Part shown: positions 1 to 5,901 of the stretch, piece by piece | Numbering within the stretch: position 1 is the stretch's first letter | Layout of the letters: each line of letters opens with the position of its first letter | Source: Methanoregula sp. | GTDB lineage: Archaea; Halobacteriota; Methanomicrobia; Methanomicrobiales; Methanospirillaceae | Assembly: GCF_002835825.1 (NCBI RefSeq) | Contig: NZ_PIZH01000086.1 | Span: forward strand, 1 to 6,952 | DNA: 6,952 bases | Direction: 5' to 3' | Translations under genes and position numbers: made by a program | Notes under the pieces: model-generated | What the model was told of the DNA's origin: nothing | Databases searched by the model: none | What the model saw: the letters and a program-made list of their open reading frames with translations, nothing else

Positions 1-55
1 ATCCAATCCCGCGTGTTTCCTGTATCATGAATAATGGATGAACCCCCAGAAAATT

Positions 56-79
56 TTTGTACCCGCACGACCCCCTACA
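56..79 (+). repeat. 24-bp repeat, copy 1 (forward)
   Basis: The copy reads TTTGTACCC, then GCA, then CGACCCCC, then TACA. It matches copy 2 (reverse complement of 151-174) at 21 of 24 positions and copy 3 (306-329) at 21 of 24. Nearly all the variation is confined to the same three bases (positions 10-12), so the flanking 9-bp and 8-bp blocks are conserved. This block-conserved pattern suggests two contact half-motifs of a DNA-binding protein, or the stem of a structure. Function is unknown. Confidence 0.85.
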
Positions 80-150
80 ACCATCATGCATAAAGAATAT
101 CATATCTCTGAAGTAAAACTGACAAATATTTTTCTAAATATCCCAATCTA

Positions 151-174
151 TGTAGGGGGTCGCATGGGTACAAA
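151..174 (-). repeat. 24-bp repeat, copy 2 (inverted)
   Basis: Read on the minus strand this is TTTGTACCC, ATG, CGACCCCC, TACA. It faces copy 1, so the two make a long inverted repeat with a 71-bp spacer. It differs from copy 1 only in the three central variable bases. Confidence 0.85.
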
Positions 175-305
175 CTGATCCGGCCCCGCACTCACCCATA
201 CAAATTTTCTTAGCAAGAACATAGGAAAGTTCGCATTTTTCCGACTGACACTGTCAACAACCAGGCAAAACCGTCAACCAAATCAGCACCCGCCCCGCAG
301 TACAC

Positions 306-329
306 TTTGTACCCACGCGACCCCCAACA
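306..329 (+). repeat. 24-bp repeat, copy 3 (forward)
   Basis: The copy reads TTTGTACCC, ACG, CGACCCCC, AACA. It has the same orientation as copy 1 and ends 56 bp before the start codon of the gene at 386. It also ends 11 bp before a TATA-like element, a position where an archaeal activator or a factor competing with TFB could bind. No partner facing this copy is seen before or within the gene. Confidence 0.8.
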
Positions 330-340
330 CCAACCACCAA

Positions 341-350
341 CATTTTATCG
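341..350 (+). promoter_or_regulatory. Possible TATA element of the gene at 386
   Basis: CATTTTATCG is the best AT-rich box at promoter distance. An archaeal start site about 25 bp downstream would fall near 371, giving a leader of roughly 15 nt that would still contain the AGGA at 372-375. The match to the archaeal consensus is weak, and no purine-rich BRE is clear upstream. Confidence 0.25.
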
Positions 351-385
351 CACCCGCTCATTCCCGTACTCAGGAAGATCGTACC

Positions 386-889
386 ATGACCCGTTTCCGC
401 ACACGCCCCGGCACCCGCAGCGCATCGCGGCGGCTGAAGCGCCCGATCCCGGATATCCGTACGTTTGCCTTGATTATCCGGAAGCTTGCCCTCGAAAACC
501 CGTTCGGGTGCACTTCGTATCATACCGTAAGAAAAGTACACCCCCCGGTGAAGGCAATCCGGGAGCGTTATACAGCCAAGTTCGTGTACCTCGATGCAAA
601 AGGAAAACAGATCGGTTCCAGTTCAGAGATCTACGATTCCGTGGACGGCTACGAGATCGGGAAAGCCGCCATGATCACCAGCATGGCAAACATTGCGGCG
701 CACCGCGGGAAGATCGTGCACCTGCCGGATGCCGACCTCTATTCAGCCACCCTGAAATGCCACGACCCCTCAGGTGAACTCTATTTCGTGAGCCTTACCC
801 GGGAAAAGATTACTGTCTCGTCCTACACGGACGATGCGATCCTGAAAACGGTAGAAAAGTGGGCGGGCACGGTGCCGGAACTGGCGTGA
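386..889 (+). CDS. Conserved-looking protein of unknown function, 167 aa
   Basis: I do not recognise a family with certainty. The first 20 residues are strongly basic (Arg/Lys-rich, with RTRPGTRSASRRLKRP). A short linker (about 21-60) contains ALENPFGCTSY. A compact domain follows (about 60-167) with predicted beta strands (YTAKFVYLD, LYSATLKCHD, ELYFVSLTR, KITVSSY), a helix (GYEIGKAAMITSMANIAAH) and a closing helix ending in VEKWAGTVPELA. There is no signal peptide or membrane segment, so it is probably cytoplasmic. The basic tail could contact nucleic acid; that is inference only. The start is the only in-frame ATG before residue 96, with AGGA 10 nt upstream. The overlapping frame at 307-777 lacks protein-like composition. 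The gene converges with the sugar operon, with 27 bp between stop codons and no clear terminator. Confidence 0.75.
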   Translation: MTRFRTRPGTRSASRRLKRPIPDIRTFALIIRKLALENPFGCTSYHTVRKVHPPVKAIRERYTAKFVYLDAKGKQIGSSSEIYDSVDGYEIGKAAMITSMANIAAHRGKIVHLPDADLYSATLKCHDPSGELYFVSLTREKITVSSYTDDAILKTVEKWAGTVPELA

Positions 890-916
890 AACCGTCGGAT
901 TAGAAAAGATGGAGGG

Positions 917-2344
917 TTACTCCACAATCACGTGCGAGTTTTTGTCCCCGCGCCCGATTCCCTTGTAGATGAATCCCTCGCGAATGTACGCATCGGGATC
1001 CACAAGGTTGCGCCCATCAATGATAGCCGGGTGCTTCTTCCCGGACAGGTTCCGGATGACCTTTGCATCGAGCGTCCGGTACTGGTGGTGGCCGGCAAAG
1101 ATCACGACCGCATCCGCGCCTTCCAGTGCCTCCTCGACAAAGGGGACCATCGCCACGCCCGGATAATCCGCAACGTACGGGTCCTGGACACTGACCACAG
1201 CACCCTCCTTCACCAGCAGGTCACGGTACGGCTCGGCCGGGGTATTCCGGGTATCATCGGAATTCGCAAGGAACGACCAGCCGAGAAGCGCGATCTTCGC
1301 TCCGTTCAGCGGGGTGCCGGCCCGGGCAAGGGCATCCTTCGTGAGCCGGAACATGTGTATGGGCATGAAGTCGTTGATCCGCCGGGCAAGGACATACAGA
1401 GAGGGCTCGCCCTTCGGGAAGTCGAGCTCGTCCTTTCCCAGTACCTGCACGCCGCGTTCCAGGTGATAGGTGTCCTTGGTCAGGCAGTGGCCGCCGACAC
1501 CGGCGCCCGGCCAGAGCATAGCCCGGGTGATCCCCTCGCCCTTGAGGCTGTCGATGCCGGTGCGGACATCGTACACATTGATCCCCATCGCCTCGCAGTA
1601 CAGGGCAAGCTCGTTAATGGCAGCGATCTGGAGGTCGCGGAAGGTGTTCTCCGCAGTCTTCGTGACCTCCGCAGCCGTGGCCGTCATCGGAATGACCTTG
1701 CCAATAGTCAGGACGGGGGAGTAGAGTTCGGTAGCCCGCTGCGTGCTGGCTTCGTCGATGCCTCCCACGATACGGTCGTGTTCCCGGATGTTCCGAAGAA
1801 GGCGGCCTACCATCACACGCTCTGGTGCATGGGCAAGGGCAAAGTCCTTCCCGGCAACAAGGCCCGATTCCTTCTCCAGGAGTTCGCGGGCAACACCGGT
1901 TGTTGTCCCCGGGGTGATGGTCGATTCGAGCACGACCAGCATACCGGGGGTGAGGTTGCGGCCCACGTTCCGGACACCTTCGAAAAGCGCTGAGAAGTCC
2001 GGCAGCAGGTCTTCCTTGTTCAGGAACGGGGTCTGGATGGAGAGCGTAACGGCGTCCAACTCCCGGATCTTCGAGAAATCGGAGGTGCAGGAGAACTTTC
2101 CTGCGTCAACCACCTTCTTCAGCAGCTCTTCAAGGCCGGGCTCCTCTCCTTTCAGCGGGCTCTCGCCGCGGTTGAGCATCGCGATCTTGTACCCTGACGA
2201 CGGAGAATCGCGCTGGAATCCGTACACCTTCGTAAACTGCGGGGCATCCGCAAAGAGAGCTGCCGCAGGGATCCCGACGTAGCCCATGCCGAGAACACCG
2301 ATCGTTTTTATCGGACCGCGTTTCCTGATAATATCCAAGAGCAT
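917..2344 (-). CDS. UDP-N-acetyl-hexosamine 6-dehydrogenase (WecC/WbpA-like nucleotide sugar dehydrogenase)
   Basis: This enzyme oxidises C6 of a UDP-HexNAc to the uronic acid in two NAD(P)-linked steps in the cytoplasm. Substrate, UDP-ManNAc (WecC) or UDP-GlcNAc (WbpA), cannot be decided from sequence. From the ATG at 2344 it has 475 residues, slightly longer than the usual 410-450. The N-terminal Rossmann domain carries GMGYVG (19-24). The catalytic residues of the family are visible: Glu140 in LESTITPGT, Lys229 in VTKTAEN, and the nucleophile Cys287 in GVGGHC. The family signature APERV is at 173-177, and the C-terminal UDP-binding domain has DTRNTPA. Oddity: the usual acidic residue ending beta-strand 2 is replaced (YGFQRD, Gln44-Arg45). 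The frame extends to a TTG at 2374, but only the ATG at 2344 has a good GGTGA site. It is the last gene of the operon. Confidence 0.9.
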   Translation of the reverse strand: MLLDIIRKRGPIKTIGVLGMGYVGIPAAALFADAPQFTKVYGFQRDSPSSGYKIAMLNRGESPLKGEEPGLEELLKKVVDAGKFSCTSDFSKIRELDAVTLSIQTPFLNKEDLLPDFSALFEGVRNVGRNLTPGMLVVLESTITPGTTTGVARELLEKESGLVAGKDFALAHAPERVMVGRLLRNIREHDRIVGGIDEASTQRATELYSPVLTIGKVIPMTATAAEVTKTAENTFRDLQIAAINELALYCEAMGINVYDVRTGIDSLKGEGITRAMLWPGAGVGGHCLTKDTYHLERGVQVLGKDELDFPKGEPSLYVLARRINDFMPIHMFRLTKDALARAGTPLNGAKIALLGWSFLANSDDTRNTPAEPYRDLLVKEGAVVSVQDPYVADYPGVAMVPFVEEALEGADAVVIFAGHHQYRTLDAKVIRNLSGKKHPAIIDGRNLVDPDAYIREGFIYKGIGRGDKNSHVIVE

Positions 2345-2348
2345 TGCT

Positions 2349-2354
2349 TCACCC
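2349..2354 (-). promoter_or_regulatory. Ribosome binding site deciding the dehydrogenase start
   Basis: Read on the minus strand this is GGGTGA, complementary to the archaeal 16S rRNA tail, 4 nt before the ATG at 2344. The alternative TTG start at 2374 has no comparable site, which is why I place the start at 2344. Confidence 0.6.
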
Positions 2355-2377
2355 GTACGGTTATTTCCCAGCAATCG

Positions 2378-3283
2378 TCAGGCCATCCCGGCCAGGACCT
2401 GTTCGCACACCCGGAGGTTGTCAATAGCCTGATCAGGAGTGACGGGGAAGGGTGCCCCTTCGCGGGCGCAGTCGACAAACATGGAGAGTTCGCGCTTTAA
2501 GGGCTCAAGCTTGTTCACCATCACCTTCTCGATGATATTCTCCTGCACGTACCGCTCGGCTTCGAACTGGTACTGGCCCGGCTTGCGGTAGATCGTGACC
2601 TCCTGCGTCATGAAGTCGCCTTCGATGGTGCAGTCCTCCTGCTCCACGTAGATCATCCGGATCTTCTTCGAGGCCTTGCGACTTGCCGAGAGCGCAACCG
2701 GGACATTCCCGCATTTCATGAGCACGCTGCAGACATCGGCAGTCCCGGCACTGTGGATAGTTGTCGGGTGACAGAGGAGGTTTAGAAGGATATCGATATC
2801 GTGGATCATGAGGTCTTCGACAACGGTACCTCCGGTGACCCGGGCCGATGCGGGGTTATGGCGTTTCATCTCAACATAGAGGGGCTTGTCAACAATCTTC
2901 CGGATCTCGCTCACTACCGGGTTGAAGCGCTCGATATGGCCTACACCAATGGTAATTCCGGGGGGAGCCGATTTCATCAGTTCAACCGCCTCCTTTGCGG
3001 ATGCACAGATCGGCTTCTCGATGAGCGCGTGCTTCTTTGCAGAGAAGACCTGCCGGACGGTCGCCGCGTGGAACTGCGTTGGGACGCAGACACTGACTGC
3101 CTCCGTTCGCGCTAGGAGCTGGTCGACAGAATCGCAGACCGTAGCACCGTGCTGGCTGCCGATCGCCTTTGCCGCGGCTGCATTTACGTCGTAGACAAAG
3201 ACCCGGTCAACGCTCTTGAGCTCGGAATAAACGCGGGCATGGTTCTTTCCCATGGTCCCGACACCGATAACACCGACATCCAT
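2378..3283 (-). CDS. Gfo/Idh/MocA oxidoreductase, probable UDP-HexNAc-uronate 3-dehydrogenase (WlbA/WbpB-like)
   Basis: It has 301 residues, close to the family norm of about 310-320. The NAD-binding Rossmann fold begins at once with GVGTMG (7-12), and Asp32 (VYDVN) sits where NAD-specific enzymes bind the ribose. The family motif EKP is at 89-91 (catalytic Lys90). GHIERFNP (115-122) and ED-x3-HDID (Asp157, His161) match the active-site pattern of the WlbA type. Characterised WlbA/WbpB enzymes oxidise C3 of UDP-GlcNAcA to the 3-keto sugar, which is then aminated by a DegT enzyme. The direct neighbours fit exactly: an aminotransferase ends 1 bp upstream and a 6-dehydrogenase follows 33 bp downstream. 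A GGTGA site lies 6 nt before the ATG, inside the end of the upstream gene, suggesting coupled translation. Family is certain; the substrate is inferred from motifs and context. Confidence 0.88.
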   Translation of the reverse strand: MDVGVIGVGTMGKNHARVYSELKSVDRVFVYDVNAAAAKAIGSQHGATVCDSVDQLLARTEAVSVCVPTQFHAATVRQVFSAKKHALIEKPICASAKEAVELMKSAPPGITIGVGHIERFNPVVSEIRKIVDKPLYVEMKRHNPASARVTGGTVVEDLMIHDIDILLNLLCHPTTIHSAGTADVCSVLMKCGNVPVALSASRKASKKIRMIYVEQEDCTIEGDFMTQEVTIYRKPGQYQFEAERYVQENIIEKVMVNKLEPLKRELSMFVDCAREGAPFPVTPDQAIDNLRVCEQVLAGMA

Positions 3284-3284
3284 C

Positions 3285-4433
3285 TTAGTTCACCCGGTTG
3301 ATCGTTTCGCAGATATATGCAAGCTGGTCTTCTCCCAGCGAGGGGTGGACCGGCAGGCTCAGCACCGATGCAGCGAGCCGGGTCGCAACCGGGCAGGGGT
3401 CCGGATCGTTTTTCAGACCGAAGACTGGCTGCCGGTGGAGGGGGATCGGGTAGTGGATCGCGCTGCCGATCCCGTTCTCTTTCAGGTACTCCATAAATGC
3501 AGCCCGGTCCATCGGGAATTCGCGGGTCAGCCGTATCACGTACTGGTGGTATACCGGCTGCATACCGGGAGGGGTAAATGGTGTGACAAGGCCTTTTACC
3601 GAGAGGTGGGCGTTGTAATACTCCGCATTTTTCCGGCGCTTTTCGTTGAACCCGGGTAATCTCTGCAACTGCACGAGCCCGATCGCCGCGGCGATATCCG
3701 TCATCCGGTAGTTATAGCCAAGGCATGTGTGGATGTACTTCTCGCTCTGGCCGTGGTTGATGACAAGACGGAGCCGATCATACAGCGCCGTATCCTTTGT
3801 CGTCACCATCCCGCCTTCACCGGTGATCATGTTCTTTGTTGCATAGAATGAGAAGCAGGCAAGGTCGCCAAACGAGCCGGCCATCTTCCCGCCAAGGAGA
3901 GCCCCATGGGCCTGGGCTGCGTCCTCGATCAGAAGGAGGTTGTGCTGGCGGCAGATCTCCTGGACTGCGGGGACATCGAACGGAAGGCCGAAGAGGTGGA
4001 CCGCGATGACCGCCTTGGTTTTCGTAGTGACACGCTTTTCGATCTCCTGCGGGGAAATATTGAAGGTCCGTTCGTCCACGTCGGCAAATACCGGGGTGGC
4101 CCCACACATCAGCACGGAAGATGCCGTTGCATAGAACGTAAAGTCAGGGACAATGACCTCGTCGCCCGGGCCGATCCCGGCAGCCAGGAGTGCCGCATGG
4201 AGGGCCGCGGTGCCGTTGTTGACGGCAACGGCGTACGATGCTCCGCAATTGTCCGCAAACTCCCGTTCGAACTCCGCCACACGACTCCCGGCCGCCAGCA
4301 TGCCCGATTCCAGCACCGCGGTGACCGCGGCAATTTCCTCCCGGCCAACCGAGGGCCGGGCAACAAATATAGGATCCAAGGATGTGCCCCGCAAAACGTT
4401 ACCAATACTGATACAAAATGCGTAACCATTCAT
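3285..4433 (-). CDS. DegT/DnrJ/EryC1/StrS PLP aminotransferase, probable UDP-3-keto-HexNAcA transaminase (WbpE/WlbC-like)
   Basis: This PLP enzyme transfers an amino group, usually from glutamate, to a keto sugar nucleotide; here probably to C3 of the product of the next gene. From the ATG at 4433 it has 382 residues. The fold-type I features are clear: NNGTAALHAAL (72-82) binds the PLP phosphate, IEDAAQAHG (Asp171) contacts the pyridine nitrogen, and SFYATKNMITGEGG carries the Schiff-base lysine (Lys200). The C-terminal part has GIGSAIHYPIPLH, typical of sugar aminotransferases. Start is uncertain. The frame opens at 4442, but AGGA abuts that ATG and is better spaced (9 nt) from 4433. Homologues usually begin near IFVARPSVG, so the TTG at 4379 (364 aa) is also possible. 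It is first in the operon, and the next start follows after 1 bp. Confidence 0.9.
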   Translation of the reverse strand: MNGYAFCISIGNVLRGTSLDPIFVARPSVGREEIAAVTAVLESGMLAAGSRVAEFEREFADNCGASYAVAVNNGTAALHAALLAAGIGPGDEVIVPDFTFYATASSVLMCGATPVFADVDERTFNISPQEIEKRVTTKTKAVIAVHLFGLPFDVPAVQEICRQHNLLLIEDAAQAHGALLGGKMAGSFGDLACFSFYATKNMITGEGGMVTTKDTALYDRLRLVINHGQSEKYIHTCLGYNYRMTDIAAAIGLVQLQRLPGFNEKRRKNAEYYNAHLSVKGLVTPFTPPGMQPVYHQYVIRLTREFPMDRAAFMEYLKENGIGSAIHYPIPLHRQPVFGLKNDPDPCPVATRLAASVLSLPVHPSLGEDQLAYICETINRVN

Positions 4434-4442
4434 TAATAGCAT

Positions 4443-4534
4443 TCCTGTCGGATACAGGGTGCGGCAATGAGGAAGGATAGGTAATTAGGGCATGAGAAAA
4501 ATATACTTATCCTGTATAAAGAGGAGGAGCTGCG
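4443..4534. promoter_or_regulatory. Divergent promoter region between sugar operon and pyrBI
   Basis: These 92 bp must hold the promoters for both directions. For the minus-strand operon, CTTTATACAGG (minus strand, 4521-4511) is a good TATA box and would place the start site near 4491 with a leader of about 50 nt. For pyrB, AAAATATACTT (4497-4507) looks like a TATA box, but a start site 25 bp downstream would fall inside the ribosome binding site. The weaker TAATTAGGG (4481-4489) would give a leader that keeps it. The candidate boxes of the two directions interleave, so the two operons may compete for factors. No obvious operator is seen. Confidence 0.5.
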
Positions 4535-5431
4535 GTGCGCCACATCATATCAATCGGGGATTTTGACCGTGAATGGATCGACAGCCTGCTTGACCATGCA
4601 GACCGGATTGACGGGAAACAGTACGATTCCCATGCACTCGGAGGAAAGATCCTTGCCGTCCTCTTTTTTGAGCCCAGCACGCGGACCCGGCTCTCGTTTG
4701 AATCTGCCATCGCCCGCCTTGGCGGCACATCCCTCACGGTGGGGAGTGTCGAGGCCTGCTCCATAGCAAAAGGCGAGACTCTTGCCGACACCATCCGGGT
4801 CGTGAGCGGGTATGCCGATGCAATCGTCATCCGTCACCCGAAAGAGGGCGCTGCACGACTTGCCTCTGAATTCTCCACTGTCCCGGTCATCAACGCCGGC
4901 GACGGCGCCGGCCAGCATCCGTCCCAGACCCTCCTCGACCTCTACACCATCCGCCAGTCCATGCCCATTGAAGGTATCGACATCGCGCTCATCGGCGACC
5001 TCCGCTACGGGAGGACCGCCCACTCCCTTGCCTCGGCCCTCTCCCACTACAATGCACGGCTGCACACGCTCTGCCCAAGGGGGCTTGAACTCCCCGAGAC
5101 TCTTTCAACAAGGCTCGCGGAGAAGGGGATGGAGATCATCCCTCATGAGAATATCACGGATATCATCCCCGAAGTGGATGTCCTCTACGTGACACGCGTC
5201 CAGCGCGAGCGGTTCCCCGATTCGGCATCCTACTTCAATGTTTCATCGAGTTACCGGATCACTCCCGAGCTCCTCTCGGATGCAAAGAAGCACCTGATCG
5301 TCCTCCATCCCCTTCCGCGGGTTGACGAGATCGATCCACGGGTTGACGAGATGCCGCACGCAAAGTACTTCGAACAGTCACGGAATGGCGTTCCGGTACG
5401 TATGGCGATGCTCCTGCAGGTGATGCAATGA
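4535..5431 (+). CDS. pyrB: Aspartate carbamoyltransferase, catalytic chain
   Basis: It condenses carbamoyl phosphate with L-aspartate to N-carbamoyl-aspartate, the committed step of pyrimidine synthesis, in the cytoplasm. It has 298 residues, near the usual 300-310. The carbamoyl-phosphate domain has FFEPSTRTR (44-52) and the mobile loop SIAKGET (Ser76, Lys79, the latter reaching into the neighbouring subunit's active site). RHP (100-102) and GDGAGQHPSQTLLDL (His128) follow. The aspartate domain has GDLRYGR (154-160), RVQRERF (221-227) and HPLPR (258-262). All the family's catalytic residues that I checked are present. The start is GTG, supported by a strong GGAGG (4523-4527) 7 nt upstream. 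The last bases overlap pyrI by 4 bp (ATGA), so the two chains are made together for the holoenzyme. Confidence 0.97.
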   Translation: MRHIISIGDFDREWIDSLLDHADRIDGKQYDSHALGGKILAVLFFEPSTRTRLSFESAIARLGGTSLTVGSVEACSIAKGETLADTIRVVSGYADAIVIRHPKEGAARLASEFSTVPVINAGDGAGQHPSQTLLDLYTIRQSMPIEGIDIALIGDLRYGRTAHSLASALSHYNARLHTLCPRGLELPETLSTRLAEKGMEIIPHENITDIIPEVDVLYVTRVQRERFPDSASYFNVSSSYRITPELLSDAKKHLIVLHPLPRVDEIDPRVDEMPHAKYFEQSRNGVPVRMAMLLQVMQ

Positions 5432-5901
5432 AGAACAGCGAATCCATGGAGAACGAAGGGCTCCTTGTCCGCCGGATCAAGAACGGGACCGTGATCGACC
5501 ACATCAGTCCCGGCGAGGCGCTCAATGTTGTCAAGATCCTCGGAATCACCGGTACAACCCAGGAAGCGCTCTCCATTGCCACCAATGTCCCAAGCAGGAA
5601 CATGGAAAAGAAAGACATCGTCAAGCTGAACAATCGCGAACTCTCCAAGGAAGAGGTTGACCGTATTGCCCTCATCTCGCCAAAGGCCACCATCAACATC
5701 ATCCGGAATTTCAAGGTCTTTGAGAAGAAAGGCGTGGAAACCCCGACCCTGATCGAAGGAGTTGTCCGGTGCCCGAACCCCGGGTGCATCTCCAACACGC
5801 ATGAGCCGATCCGGAGCAGGTTCTTGGTGAAGGAAAACGGGCTTCACTGTATTTATTGCGACTGGGTCATTACCGGGGACATCCCCAGCCATATCATCTG
5901 A
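5428..5901 (+). CDS. pyrI: Aspartate carbamoyltransferase, regulatory chain
   Basis: It binds nucleotide effectors and links catalytic trimers into the allosteric holoenzyme. It has 157 residues, the usual length. The N-terminal allosteric domain (about 10-105) has the signature IKNGTVIDHI (17-26) with the effector-binding Lys and Asp of the family. The C-terminal zinc domain has all four cysteines (Cys115, Cys120, Cys141, Cys144) in the pattern C-x4-C...C-x2-C, so contact with PyrB should be intact. The start at 5428 overlaps the pyrB stop. AGGTGAT (5418-5424), inside the end of pyrB, ends 3 nt before it. The second in-frame ATG (codon 7) has no such site, although homologues often begin near there. 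Confidence 0.97.
   Translation: MKNSESMENEGLLVRRIKNGTVIDHISPGEALNVVKILGITGTTQEALSIATNVPSRNMEKKDIVKLNNRELSKEEVDRIALISPKATINIIRNFKVFEKKGVETPTLIEGVVRCPNPGCISNTHEPIRSRFLVKENGLHCIYCDWVITGDIPSHII

Larger units (their letters stand above)
56..174. repeat. 119-bp inverted-repeat element with AT-rich core
   Basis: Copies 1 and 2 are the arms of one inverted repeat. If transcribed, the arms could pair over 24 positions with only one G-U wobble and two mismatches, closing a loop of 71 nt. The spacer (80-150) is about three-quarters A/T, in contrast with the GC-rich genes nearby. The terminal-inverted-repeat layout recalls a small non-autonomous mobile element, but I find no direct target duplication at the edges. 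A paired operator or a structured RNA are the alternatives. Confidence 0.55.
1..385. other. Gene-free leader region with 24-bp repeats
   Basis: I see no convincing coding sequence in this stretch. The short open frames crossing it on both strands have no recognisable protein character. What it holds: a tail of unknown origin (1-55); an inverted pair of 24-bp repeats around an AT-rich spacer (56-174); a mixed-composition stretch (175-305) with no clear structure beyond a weak 5-bp inverted repeat (GGAAA at 224-228, TTTCC at 238-242); a third repeat copy (306-329); a short CAA/CCA-rich run (about 325-342); and a possible TATA element for the gene at 386. The upstream neighbour lies outside the window, so this could be the promoter region of one gene or a shared intergenic region. 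Confidence 0.6.

Noticed and set aside
56..174. Archaeal replication origin with inverted origin recombination boxes
   Set aside because: The layout (inverted sites around an AT-rich core, each with a G-run) is suggestive, but the sites lack the TTCCA...TGGAAAC-type dyad and no orc1/cdc6 gene is visible. I keep it only as an alternative to test.
224..242. Small inverted repeat GGAAA/TTTCC as a terminator or RNA hairpin
   Set aside because: A 5-bp stem with a 9-base loop is expected by chance, and no T-run of terminator type follows.
56..329. CRISPR array
   Set aside because: Only three copies, alternating orientation, and unequal spacers of 71 and 131 bp. No cas gene is in the window.
307..777. 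A 156-codon plus-strand frame overlapping the unknown gene at 386
   Set aside because: Its translation is Pro/Arg/His-rich without strands or helices of a folded protein, and its start falls inside repeat copy 3. The frame at 386-889 is far more protein-like.
932..1993. A 353-codon open frame on the plus strand, opposite the 6-dehydrogenase
   Set aside because: It lies entirely antisense to a gene with intact catalytic motifs. Its residue makeup (rich in Arg, Gly, His, Asp) is that of a shadow frame in GC-rich DNA, and it has no recognisable domain.
5318..5352. A 14-bp direct repeat (CGGGTTGACGAGAT) inside pyrB, 21 bp apart
   Set aside because: It encodes RVDEI and RVDEM in a segment where the family naturally has two VD motifs after HPLPR. 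It keeps frame and is most simply explained by coding constraint.
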